This document shows positions 1-7,349 of a DNA stretch of 35,731 bases, piece by piece. The stretch lies in the NCBI GenBank assembly GCA_947174015.1, contig CAMWHJ010000029.1, forward strand, positions 1-35,731. Reading direction: 5' to 3'. The position numbers and the translations under genes are program-made. Numbering within the stretch: position 1 is the first letter of the stretch; every line of letters begins with the position of its first letter. This stretch comes from an uncultured Lachnospiraceae bacterium (lineage in GTDB: Bacteria > Bacillota > Clostridia > Lachnospirales > Lachnospiraceae). The notes beneath the pieces are model-generated. The model was not told the DNA's origin. It saw only the letters and a program-made list of their open reading frames with translations, and searched no databases.

Positions 1-51
1 GTAAGAAAAAGTGGATATAACAGGCAAAGAACCATTGCCGTAGGCAATTTT
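1..51 (+). repeat. Truncated copy of the folded repeat family (left part cut by window start)
   Basis: These bases match positions 21061-21111 of the full copy at 21022-21154: the linker beginning GTAAGAAAAAGTGG and the 5' half of the third hairpin (GCAAAGAACCAT, then ATTGCC-GTA-GGCAAT). The match stops at about base 51, where IS200-type transposase sequence begins. The right half of the repeat (ATGGTTCTTTGC and the closing arm) is absent here. Bases 1-30 are identical to 35702-35731 at the other end of the window. Confidence 0.85.
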
Positions 52-252
52 AAATTTGTTGGATACTTAAAAGGAAAGAGTGCTTTGATGGTATTTGACA
101 AGAATCCAGAATTGGGTAGCAAATGGGATAGGACTTTTTGGGCAAAGGGATATTATGTTTCAACAGTAGGTAACATCACAGAGGATGCAATAAAAAAGTA
201 TATTCAGAAACAAAAAGAAGAAGACCAAAGAAAAGAAACAGAGCGTGACTAA
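52..252 (+). pseudogene. tnpA: IS200/IS605-family TnpA transposase, C-terminal fragment
   Basis: The frame reads KFVGYLKGKSALMVFDKNPE, then WDRTFWAKGYYVSTVGNITE and a charged tail ending in ETERD and TAA. The GYLKGKSAL and FWAKGYYVSTVG blocks are the C-terminal end of IS200/IS605 Y1 transposases, single-strand transposases of about 130-155 residues. Only about 66 residues remain. The HUH metal-binding motif, which lies nearer the N-terminus, is missing; the helix that would carry the catalytic tyrosine is probably in the retained KYIQKQ region. The fragment joins the folded repeat at base 51 without an intervening start codon, so it is a remnant, or a join made at a repeat boundary. Confidence 0.8.
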
Positions 253-384
253 GTAAAGGAACCACTTTAGTGGTGAGCAGGTAGAGGGTGCTTGAGGTAC
301 CGCCTTTTAGGCACGCATGTAAAATGCCCTTATAGGGCGAAAATCAAACCACCACTTGAAGTGGTGGTTGCTGACTTAGTTACG
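253..384 (+). other. Hairpin-rich right flank of the IS200-type remnant
   Basis: Directly after the tnpA stop lie three perfect hairpins: ACCACT/AGTGGT at 261-266/269-274, GCCCT/AGGGC at 326-330/334-338, and the 11-bp AACCACCACTT/AAGTGGTGGTT at 347-357/359-369. IS200/IS605 elements end in subterminal hairpins that TnpA recognises as single strands, so this is probably the remaining right end of the element. The last bases, CTTAGTTACGAA, resemble the right edge of the folded repeat (AATAGTTACGAA), which may be coincidence. Confidence 0.45.
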
Positions 385-539
385 AAAGATTATACTTTAC
401 TCGCTCTTATCTATTTTTTCTGAAAAATAGAGACAGCCTTGAAAGGAAAAAATAATTCGCACTAATTATGTACAAAACAACCCTCTTTGCGAAAGAAATG
501 GTAGAATAAAAGAAAAAAGTTTTTCGCAAGGAGGTTTCT

Positions 540-1364
540 ATGGGAAGGGAACAAGAGAGGATTCGGAGGAAATTGGAAAAAAATCCAGTTATGGAATGCA
601 ATAAGGTTAGGCAAAAGTACTGCCCAAATCTGTTTCAGGATTTTGCAGATACAAAAGATCCAAGGCATTCAAGCTATACAGAGTATTCCAACGGAGAATT
701 ACTGGGAACTGTGTTTTATAAAGGAATTGCAGGAATTGAAAGCATGCAGTTCATGACTTATGAGTTTAACAGGGAAAAAGTCGTGAAAAATTTATACCGG
801 TTTATGGGAAGGAAAGAGAAAACATATCTCCCGCATGCAGTTACAATCAATGAATATTTAGAGAGGATGGAACCGGAGGAACTGCAAAAGGTACAGCAGA
901 AACAAGGTTACAGTCTGATCCGCAGCAAAGCCTTTTATGATGCAAGATTTATGAAAAAATGGCTGGTCATTGTGGATGGGACACAGACTTATTCGGGAAG
1001 CCGGAAGCTGAATGACAGCTGCCTGGAACGCCATTATAACAAAGGGACACAGGAGGAAACGGTAAATTACCACTGTGATGTGCTGGAAGCCAAAATCGTG
1101 CTGGGGGAGAGCCTGATAGTAAGCATAGCGAGTAAATTTATAGAGAATAACGGGGAAGATGCCGAAAGGCAGAAACAAATGAGTGAAGAGGAAGGGAAGC
1201 AGGATTGTGAAACAAAAGCATTTAAAAGGCTGGCAGGGAAGGTAAAAAAAGCCTTTCCGAGGTTGCCCATAATACTGCTGGCAGACAGTCGGTATGCATC
1301 GGATCCGGTCATGGATATTACAGCCTTACATTTACACTGCAGGAAGGCGGATTTATTACGTTAA
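540..1364 (+). pseudogene. DDE transposase, N-terminal part, truncated
   Basis: A strong site (GCAAGGAGG, 7 bases before ATG) starts a reading frame with typical transposase features: DFADTKDPRHSS near residue 40, WLVIVDGTQTYSG, which should carry the first catalytic aspartate, and PIILLADSRYAS near residue 240, which should carry the second. After VMDI, about position 1317, similarity to a transposase ends and the frame runs a few codons into unrelated DNA before stopping. The remaining third, including the final catalytic glutamate, is missing. The protein would be inactive. The C-terminal transposase piece at 2160-2477 looks like a different family (ISAs1), so the two are probably not halves of one gene. 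Confidence 0.75.
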
Positions 1365-1741
1365 GTGAAAATGTGCCATATGATGAAGATTTCCCTCTGG
1401 CAGGAGATTACATCATAGATGATATTGCAGAAGACCATTGTGAATTTGTATTTCCGGAAGATAACGTTTTTCCTATTAAAGCATCCGAGTTAGAAGGAAA
1501 GACAGCTGCCGAATGCAAGATTGCAAGGAATGAGATTTATGCACGGCACGGCAGGATGTTCAATGATGAACAGTTGCAAGATTACTTTGATACCTATTCC
1601 TGGTATGAAGGAACGACTGCCCCGGAAAATTTTTCAGACAGTGTGCTGAATGAGACAGAGAAAGCCAATTTGCAGATGATCTCGGAATATGAAGCCAGAA
1701 TACAGAATAGGCGGATAAAAAATACAAGTAGTGATAGATGA
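1319..1741 (+). pseudogene. YARHG-domain protein, C-terminal fragment
   Basis: Beginning right at the break in the transposase, a different frame reads TFTLQEGGFITLSENVPY, then a YARHG domain: ASELEGKTAAECKIARNEIY followed by ARHGRMFNDEQLQDYF and SWYEGT. It ends in TGA at 1739-1741. YARHG is a short extracellular domain of about 70 residues, often at the C-terminus of secreted or membrane-anchored proteins of Firmicutes. No start codon or signal sequence for this frame lies upstream; it begins inside transposase DNA. The internal ATG at 1373 has no ribosome-binding site. This is therefore the tail of a gene whose front was lost in the rearrangement. Confidence 0.7.
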
Positions 1742-1783
1742 TCCTGCAGTATGGCAGGAACCAGTTTACGGATACAAAACAAG

Positions 1784-1826
1784 GATACCTGTGATTCCCA
1801 GTTTAGGGGAGCAGGTATCTTTTTTT
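1784..1826 (+). terminator. Rho-independent terminator after the YARHG fragment
   Basis: GATACCTG (1784-1791) pairs perfectly with CAGGTATC (1812-1819), with a further short CCC/GGG stem inside, and is followed at once by seven T residues (1820-1826). It lies 42 bases after the YARHG stop codon, as expected of that gene's original terminator. This suggests the YARHG tail and its 3' flank moved or survived as one block. Confidence 0.75.
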
Positions 1827-1991
1827 GTATACCGAATGTACCTGCCAGCAATATTCTTTTTTATGTCCCCACGGAACATAAAATCCGCAAGCAGCCGTTC
1901 TATGCTAATATATTATCTTCCTGTAACAGAATAACCAGAGCGTTATGGAAACAGTATACTTCCATAATGCCCATAAAAAGGAGGATTTTTC

Positions 1992-2084
1992 ATGAATACA
2001 GTAATGAAAATTTTGAAACTCGCAGGAAAAGCAGCGGCCAGTACTGTCATCTGGATTGCCGGCCAACTGGAAAGGAGGAAGTGA
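1992..2084 (+). CDS. Tiny ORF, 30 residues, unknown function
   Basis: AAGGAGGA at 1978-1985 lies 6 bases before the ATG, an excellent ribosome-binding site. The product starts MNTVMKILKLAGKAAASTVI, continues WIAGQLERRK, and is a short amphipathic or hydrophobic peptide ending in positive charges. An 8-bp hairpin (TTATGGAA/TTCCATAA, 1943-1950/1960-1967) precedes the site. The second tiny ORF starts 5 bases after its stop. I do not recognise the family. The strong translation signal is the main support; the length alone would not justify a call. Confidence 0.4.
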   Translation: MNTVMKILKLAGKAAASTVIWIAGQLERRK

Positions 2085-2088
2085 GCAT

Positions 2089-2184
2089 ATGCCAAAGGAA
2101 CTGTATGAAAAAATCATGCGTGCTTGCAAAGACAAAATCCGCAAAGGCGGCTTAACAGAATGGAAAGGAGAGAATACAGCATAG
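2089..2184 (+). CDS. Tiny ORF, 31 residues, probably the truncated start of a gene
   Basis: AAAGGAGG at 2071-2078, inside the end of the preceding ORF, lies 10 bases before the ATG. The product starts MPKELYEKIMRACKDKIRKG, with positive charges throughout, and stops at TAG 2182-2184. The last codons, from about 2160, overlap the ISAs1-like transposase fragment in another frame, so the gene was probably longer and was cut at a junction near 2150-2165. With the preceding ORF it appears to be the start of a translationally coupled operon that lost its body. Family not recognised. Confidence 0.35.
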   Translation: MPKELYEKIMRACKDKIRKGGLTEWKGENTA

Positions 2185-2477
2185 AATACCGCTACTATAT
2201 CAGCAGCCTGCCGGAAGACATAGAACTTTTCAGCCGGGCGGTGAGGGGGCACTGGGCGGTGGAGAGCATGCACTGGCAATTAGATGTAACATTTAAAGAA
2301 GATGCAAATATGACCCTGGATAAGACAGCAGCCCAAAACCAGAACATAATAAGGAAGTGGTGTCTGAGTATGTTGAAACTGATAGAAATAAGGGGAAAGA
2401 AAATGTCATTAAAAAGAAAGCGTTTTAATATAAGTTTTGCACCGGCACAATTTATTGATGAACTGATGCAAATTTAA
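2160..2477 (+). pseudogene. ISAs1-like transposase, C-terminal fragment
   Basis: The frame reads YRYYISSLPEDIELFSRAVR, then GHWAVESMHWQLDVTFKEDA and QNIIRKWCLSMLKL. This is the conserved end of ISAs1 (H-repeat) transposases: the RYYISSL block, the RGHW.VE..HW.LDV.F.ED signature carrying the last catalytic acid, and a helical tail ending near LKRKR. About 100 residues of a usual 350-400 remain. The ATG at 2160 is only the first in-frame methionine; nothing shows that it is used. Upstream the frame runs into the tiny ORF at 2089. A remnant without function. Confidence 0.75.
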
Positions 2478-2549
2478 AAAATGAGATTCCATATTTTGGG
2501 AGGCAGTAACTATTCATGCGTTTGTCGTGTGGTTTTCTAGGATCTTGTC

Positions 2550-2577
2550 TTGTAAAATACCATAAGTGCTGTATAAT
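2550..2577 (+). promoter_or_regulatory. Probable sigma-A promoter for the TetM-like/NYN gene
   Basis: TTGTAA (2550-2555), a 16-base spacer and TATAAT (2572-2577). The start of transcription would lie near 2584, giving a leader of about 90 bases that contains the hairpin at 2613-2639. Confidence 0.5.
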
Positions 2578-2612
2578 TGTAAAGAGAGATTGGCAAGTGA
2601 ATGAGAATCAAT

Positions 2613-2639
2613 GTAACAATTCAGGTACTGAACTGTTAC
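2613..2639 (+). repeat. Minimal hairpin related to the ends of the folded repeat
   Basis: GTAACAATTCAG pairs with CTGAACTGTTAC around a GTA loop, 12 positions with one mismatch. Its right side, GGTACTGAACTGTTACGAAT, differs at only two bases from the right end of the full repeat at 6821-6842. It looks like the closing arm of the folded repeat without the internal arms. It sits in the presumed 5' leader of the next gene. Confidence 0.55.
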
Positions 2640-2671
2640 GAATCAATCATTGTATGAGAAGGTAGAATTTT

Positions 2672-5347
2672 ATGGAGACGAAAAAGAAGAAAATATCTGT
2701 TGGTATTTTAGCTCATGTGGATGCAGGAAAGACCACCTTGTCGGAGGCATTGCTGTATACCAGCGGCAGAATTAAGAAAATGGGGCGTGTGGACAATCAA
2801 GATGCCTTTTTGGATACCTATGCTTTGGAACGGGCAAGGGGAATCACTATTTTTTCCAAGCAGGCAGTGTTGGAACTGGAAACAACAACCCTTACATTGC
2901 TGGATACACCGGGGCACATTGACTTCTCTGCTGAGATGGAGCGAACATTGCAGGTTCTGGACTATGCCATTTTGGTGGTCAGTGGTGCGGATGGTGTACA
3001 GGGGCATACCCAGACATTATGGGAACTGCTTCAACATTATAAAATTCCCACCTTTCTATTTGTGAATAAAACAGACCAAAATGGTGTGGATTGTGGAAAA
3101 GTTCTGGAGGAATTGAAAGAGCGATTTGGTGACAACTGTATTGATTTTCAAAGTCCATGGAATCAGGAATTTTATGAAAATATTGCCATGGAGGATGAGG
3201 GGGCACTGAATGAGTTTTTGGCATCTGGTCAGGTGAAGCAACAGCAGATAAAAAAACTTATCAAAGAACGCAAAGTATTTCCTTGTTTTTTTGGCTCTGC
3301 CCTAAAGCTTCAGGGAATAGAATACTTTTTGAAGCAATTTGATGAGTTGACCTTAGACAGTAAATACTCGAACAGCTTCTCGGCAAGAGTATTTAAAATT
3401 TCCAGAGATCCACAGGGCAATCGACTGACTCATTTGAAGATTACCGGAGGTAGTTTGAAGGTGAAGGATTTACTTACAAAAGATCCACAAGAGGAAGAGG
3501 GCTGGGAGGAAAAGGTCAATGAAATCCGTATTTATTCGGGAGAACGATATCAGGTGGAAAAGGAGGCACAGGCAGGAACTATCTGTGCAGTGACAGGGTT
3601 AAGCCACACCTTTGCAGGAGAGGGGCTGGGATCAGAACAGGAATTAGTTATGCCTTATTTGATGCCGGTGCTTACGTATCAGATAAAATTTCCACAGGGA
3701 CAGGATCCTGCACAGGTGCTGCCCAAGCTAGCCATTTTGGAGGAAGAAGACCCTTCTTTACAAGTATTGTGGCGACAGGATGTGGGGGAAATCCACATTC
3801 AGGTTATGGGGGAGATACAGATGGAAATTCTAAAGTCTGTTATGAAAGAACGCTTTGACATAGAAGTGGAATTTGACCATGGAAGTATCTGTTATAAGGA
3901 AACCATTAAAAACAGCGTGGAAGGAGTAGGACATTTTGAACCTCTGCGTCACTATGCGGAAGTACATGTATTGTTGAAGCCTTTGGAACCCGGTGCCGGT
4001 TTGATTTTTGAAAGCAGATGCAGCGAGGATTTGCTGGCAAAAAACTGGCAGAGATTGATTCTGACCCATCTAAAAGAACGACGCCACAGGGGGGTGTTGA
4101 CCGGATCGGAGATTACGGATATAAAAATCACATTGGTGGCGGGACGAGCACATCAAAAGCATACCATGGGTGGCGATTTCAGGCAGGCAACCTATCGGGC
4201 AGTACGTCAGGGACTGATGGAAGCAGAATCCGTTTTATTGGAGCCGTACTATGAATTTCGCTTGGAGATTCCGCAAGAATATATTGGACGAGCCATGACA
4301 GACATTGAATACATGCATGGTGTGTTTGAAACTCCCCAAAGCTTTGAGGACATGGCAGTACTTATGGGACGGGCTCCGGTGGCTGCTTTTGGGGAATATC
4401 AAAAGCAGGTAAATATTTACACCAAGGGCAGCGGTAAGCTGTCTTTACGGGTCAAAGGTTATTATCCCTGTCACAATGAAGAAGAAGTGCTGGAACAAAT
4501 GAATTATGATCCGGAGGCAGACGTGAGCAATCCGGCAGGTTCCGTGTTCTGTGCTCATGGAGCAGGATTTTATGTGGAGTGGGATCAGGTAAAAGAGTAT
4601 ATGCACGTGCCTTCAATGGGAAAAGAGCCCAAACAGGATTCACAAGTTCTTACTGCCCAAAGGAATAGTCAGGAAGAATGGATGGATGCAGAGGAGGTGG
4701 AGCAAATTATCCAGCGCACCTTTTATGCCAATCAAAACAATGGCGGTAAGAACAGGAAGAAAAGCCGTTCCTTAAAAAATCAGAGAGAACGTCAATATAG
4801 CGTAGAAAGGGTGCGAACCTTTCAGGAAGTAGAAAAAAGGGAAGCTTATCTTTTGGTGGATGGTTATAATGTGATTTTTGCATGGGAAGAATTGAATGAG
4901 CTGGCACAGACAAACATAGAAGGTGCCAGAGGACGTCTTATGGACATTTTATGTAACTATCAGGGCATGAAAAGATGTCATCTGATTCTGGTGTTTGATG
5001 CATACCGTTTAGAAGGGCATTCCACAGAGATTCTAAATTATCACAATATACATGTGGTGTATACCAAGGAAGCAGAGACAGCGGATGCCTATATCGAAAA
5101 ATTTGCCCATGAACATGGGAAAAAGTATGATATTACGGTGGCAACCTCCGATGGATTGGAGCAGATTATTATCCGTGGTGCCGGCTGTAAGCTTTTGTCT
5201 GCAAGAGATTTGCAGCAGGAGATAAAGGAGCTTCAGGAACGGTTAGAGACAGAGTATATGGAGGTTCAGCCAGCACATAGAAATTTTCTTCAGGATATGC
5301 TTTCCGAGAAGGCCGCCGGAGAGCTGGAGAAACTGGGGGAAGAATAG
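2672..5347 (+). CDS. TetM-like ribosomal-protection GTPase fused to a Rae1/YacP-type NYN nuclease
   Basis: The 891-residue product joins two proteins. Residues 1 to about 640 are an EF-G/TetM-type translational GTPase: P-loop AHVDAGKTTL (14-23), switch RGITI, DTPGH and NKTD, followed by EF-G-like domains II-V (for example GGDFRQATYRAVRQGL in domain IV). A charged linker follows. From about residue 725, LLVDGYNVIF, LVFDAYR, TADAYIEKFAHE and VATSDGLEQ give the four acidic blocks of a NYN nuclease related to B. subtilis Rae1 (YacP), a ribosome-dependent mRNA endonuclease that cuts in the A site. TetM-type GTPases bind the same ribosomal site, so one role is plausible: a GTPase that delivers an RNase to stalled or drug-bound ribosomes. 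That is inference. Databases often name such proteins tetracycline resistance factors, but resistance cannot be concluded. Start: GAGAAGGT lies 8 bases before the ATG. Confidence 0.9.
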   Translation: METKKKKISVGILAHVDAGKTTLSEALLYTSGRIKKMGRVDNQDAFLDTYALERARGITIFSKQAVLELETTTLTLLDTPGHIDFSAEMERTLQVLDYAILVVSGADGVQGHTQTLWELLQHYKIPTFLFVNKTDQNGVDCGKVLEELKERFGDNCIDFQSPWNQEFYENIAMEDEGALNEFLASGQVKQQQIKKLIKERKVFPCFFGSALKLQGIEYFLKQFDELTLDSKYSNSFSARVFKISRDPQGNRLTHLKITGGSLKVKDLLTKDPQEEEGWEEKVNEIRIYSGERYQVEKEAQAGTICAVTGLSHTFAGEGLGSEQELVMPYLMPVLTYQIKFPQGQDPAQVLPKLAILEEEDPSLQVLWRQDVGEIHIQVMGEIQMEILKSVMKERFDIEVEFDHGSICYKETIKNSVEGVGHFEPLRHYAEVHVLLKPLEPGAGLIFESRCSEDLLAKNWQRLILTHLKERRHRGVLTGSEITDIKITLVAGRAHQKHTMGGDFRQATYRAVRQGLMEAESVLLEPYYEFRLEIPQEYIGRAMTDIEYMHGVFETPQSFEDMAVLMGRAPVAAFGEYQKQVNIYTKGSGKLSLRVKGYYPCHNEEEVLEQMNYDPEADVSNPAGSVFCAHGAGFYVEWDQVKEYMHVPSMGKEPKQDSQVLTAQRNSQEEWMDAEEVEQIIQRTFYANQNNGGKNRKKSRSLKNQRERQYSVERVRTFQEVEKREAYLLVDGYNVIFAWEELNELAQTNIEGARGRLMDILCNYQGMKRCHLILVFDAYRLEGHSTEILNYHNIHVVYTKEAETADAYIEKFAHEHGKKYDITVATSDGLEQIIIRGAGCKLLSARDLQQEIKELQERLETEYMEVQPAHRNFLQDMLSEKAAGELEKLGEE

Positions 5348-5375
5348 TGCGATAGCATGTGGAGCTTCAGCCAGC

Positions 5376-5549
5376 TTATTCTGTTTCTTCTTTCTGGGCA
5401 CACAGCTCTTGATGTGTCAGATAGGTTTCTAAAGTTTCTCCCAGCTGGATAAATATAGCTGCCATCATTTCCAGTTCCTTTGGTGAAAATTGCTTTGCCA
5501 AGGCACAGGCAACTCCAGATATAAAGGTAATTAATTCACATGAATTCAT
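5376..5549 (-). CDS. DUF6774-like mini-protein, 57 residues
   Basis: A minus-strand ORF starts MNSCELITFISGVACALAKQ and continues FSPKELEMMAAIFIQLGETL before an acidic tail. The MNSCEL start, the small hydrophobic helix with ACALAK and the helix LxxxAAIFxQLGxTL match my recollection of the DUF6774 family, small proteins of about 55-65 residues common in Clostridia with no known role. It is convergent with the fusion GTPase gene, with 28 bases between the stops and no clear terminator. The ribosome-binding site is weak (AAAAGGCAGTGG). Codon use looks normal for the window. Confidence 0.65.
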   Translation of the reverse strand: MNSCELITFISGVACALAKQFSPKELEMMAAIFIQLGETLETYLTHQELCAQKEETE

Positions 5550-5662
5550 AGAAATCCACTGCCTTTTATAGAATACATCATATGATATGAGGAGAAGACA
5601 AAAATGTGCCTGTCTGAGCTGTTACGATTTTTCCGTAACTGTAAGAGAAGAGAACAGTTATG

Positions 5663-5706
5663 AATGAAATAAGAAAATATATAATATAATGAAATAAGAA
5701 AATATA
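5663..5706 (+). repeat. 19-bp direct repeat in the pdaA upstream region
   Basis: AATGAAATAAGAAAATATA occurs at 5663-5681 and again at 5688-5706, exactly 25 bases apart, directly before the pdaA ribosome-binding site (AGGGAG). The region would contain the promoter; a GAATG element at 5662-5666 could be a sigma-G type -35 box, but no convincing -10 is seen. Upstream, GTTACG/CGTAAC at 5621-5626/5634-5639 forms a small hairpin resembling the ends of the folded repeat. Confidence 0.6.
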
Positions 5707-5721
5707 GGGAGCCTTACAGCT

Positions 5722-6561
5722 ATGGAAGATTTTTTCTTAAGTGGTGACGGAAAAAAGATCAGCAGTAAGGGAATATTATCTTTGATATTCCTTCTGTCTG
5801 CTATGTTTTTGCTGGGAAGAGGCGTTCATTCTACGGTAAACAGTGTAAGTAATTCAGTGCATATCCGAAATCAGGTAGATAACTGGGGCTTAGGGGGTTA
5901 TGGAGAAAACGGAGAGAAGCCAACAGGGAATGTGTCTTCACAGGAGCTGGCAAAATATGATGCACATTATCTGTCAGATACGCAGGATAAGGTACTTTAT
6001 TTAACTTTTGATGCAGGTTATGAAAATGGAAACACAGAGCCTATTCTGGATGCATTAAAAAAACATAACGTATCAGCTACTTTTTTTGTGGTGGGACATT
6101 ACTTAGAAACTGCCCCGGAGTTAGTGAAACGGATGGTGGCAGAGGGGCATACGGTGGGGAATCATACATACCACCATCCGGATATGTCAGCCATCTCTAA
6201 TATGGAGAGTTTTCGAAAGGAGATGGAAGACGTTGAAAAGCTTTTTCAGGAGATAACCGGGCAGGAGATGGTAAAATTCTACCGCCCACCCCAAGGCAAG
6301 TACAGCATGGAAAATTTAAAGATGGCACAGGAGTTGGGATATCATACTTTTTTCTGGAGTCTTGCCTATGTGGATTGGTATCAGGATAAACAGCCCAGCA
6401 AAGAGGAGGCATTTTCTAAGCTTTTAGGCAGAATACATCCGGGAAGCATTGTGCTGCTTCACAGCACCTCTGCTACCAATGGGCAGATTTTAGATGAATT
6501 ACTGGGGAAATGGGAAGAGATGGGATATCGCTTTTCCACACTGAATGATTTTGCCAAATAG
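5722..6561 (+). CDS. pdaA: PdaA-type polysaccharide deacetylase (spore cortex muramic-delta-lactam formation)
   Basis: The 279-residue protein has a short cytoplasmic start, one membrane anchor (about residues 15-35, ILSLIFLLSAMFLLGRG) and an extracytoplasmic NodB deacetylase domain from about residue 85. Visible motifs are YLTFDAGYENG (D97), the metal-binding H148-TYH-H152-P, the substrate-binding FYRPPQG (R188) and the C-terminal LLHSTS (H247). TFD-x-GYENG instead of the usual TFDDG is characteristic of PdaA. In B. subtilis PdaA removes the N-acetyl group from muramic acid after amidase action, allowing muramic-delta-lactam to form in the spore cortex, which is needed for germination. It suggests that the organism sporulates. 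The gene stands alone; start supported by AGGGAG about 10 bases upstream. Confidence 0.88.
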   Translation: MEDFFLSGDGKKISSKGILSLIFLLSAMFLLGRGVHSTVNSVSNSVHIRNQVDNWGLGGYGENGEKPTGNVSSQELAKYDAHYLSDTQDKVLYLTFDAGYENGNTEPILDALKKHNVSATFFVVGHYLETAPELVKRMVAEGHTVGNHTYHHPDMSAISNMESFRKEMEDVEKLFQEITGQEMVKFYRPPQGKYSMENLKMAQELGYHTFFWSLAYVDWYQDKQPSKEEAFSKLLGRIHPGSIVLLHSTSATNGQILDELLGKWEEMGYRFSTLNDFAK

Positions 6562-6629
6562 GGAGAACGGGCGGTGCTCAAGGAGCGATGTGTGTACTGT
6601 ACTTTGTGAAGTTGATAAATAGAATAATT

Positions 6630-6840
6630 GTAACTGTTCAGTAGGTCTGTGCATTTACTGCACAGACCGTAAGAAAAAATGGATATAACAGGCAAAGAAC
6701 CATTGCCTAAAGTAATCAAACTGTAAATCAGTTTGATTGCCTGCTTGCACCCATTGCGTAGCAATTTTCATGGGTGCAATACCCGAAAAACAATTTTGCA
6801 TGGTTCTTTGCTCGTAACTATGAAGGTACTGAATAGTTAC
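6630..6840 (+). repeat. Folded repeat, long copy with nested extra arms (211 bp)
   Basis: Closing arm GTAACTGTTCAGTA (6630-6643) with TACTGAATAGTTAC (6827-6840); second hairpin GGTCTGTGCA-TTTAC-TGCACAGACC (6644-6668); third arm GCAAAGAACCAT (6692-6703) with ATGGTTCTTTGC (6800-6811). In place of the short tip of arm three in the copy at 21022 it has two added hairpins: AATCAAACTG-TAAAT-CAGTTTGATT (6714-6738) and TTGCACCCA/TGGGTGCAA (6745-6753/6771-6779). The second encloses ATTGC-GTA-GCAAT, like the tip of arm three itself, so the element seems to have nested a copy of its own unit. The first, read on the other strand, also has an ATTTAC loop. Confidence 0.85.
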
Positions 6841-6842
6841 GA

Positions 6843-7349
6843 ATAATTAAAATTTCTCTGATATTGCGGCTGGATTTCTGGTCGCAATTATTTATGCAGT
6901 TTTTTTGCTTCAAGCTGCTTCTTTTTTTATTTTAAACATATCATTGATACAACGAATTATTCTTTCTATAAGATATGTAATATGTTATAGCATGATTTTT
7001 TTAAAGAAAAGCAAATGATTGTTTTATTTTCTTTTATTTCTTTCTGTGATATAATTATCTTATTGTCAAGGATATACAATTATATATTAAAATACTGTGT
7101 ACAGCTTCGATTATGACACATAAATGCTAAGTAAATAGGAAGTTAAGAAAATATGCTAATGTTAGAAATGGTAAGTTATGGAAAGAAGGTATGATAGAGG
7201 TAAAATAAAATGGATAGAAATAAAAGAAGATACCATAGAAAAATATCAGGGAAAATACAAAATTTTTCTGATTGGAGTTTCCTAAGACAGCAGGTTGCGG
7301 ACATTTAAAGTTCTTAATAAATTATAATGATATATGACAGGAGGTTTGT
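6843..7349 (+). other. Intergenic region without a supported gene
   Basis: A stem ATTGCGGC/GTCGCAAT at 6863-6870/6881-6888 is followed after about ten bases by a T run (6901-6907) and could be a weak terminator. The rest is AT-rich. A 35-codon frame starting ATGGAAAGAAGGTATGA near 7177 and a 32-codon frame from 7210 overlap in different phases; neither has a good ribosome-binding site, and they may be debris of a lost gene. TATAAT at 7323-7328 before the VOC gene lacks a matching -35 box. Confidence 0.4.

Noticed and set aside
411-430. CTATTTTT/AAAAATAG hairpin as a terminator or insertion sequence end
   Set aside because: It is weak and AT-only apart from its ends, has no T run after it, and no matching copy is seen beyond the transposase fragment.
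540-2477. One transposase gene interrupted by a group II intron or a single insertion
   Set aside because: The two ends look like different transposase families, the middle holds a YARHG gene tail with its own terminator, and no intron signature or reverse transcriptase is present.
2672-5347. A classical tetracycline resistance gene
   Set aside because: The C-terminal NYN nuclease and the plain genomic context, without an attenuation leader peptide or a conjugative element, fit a chromosomal TetM-like/Rae1-like fusion better. Resistance cannot be read from the sequence.
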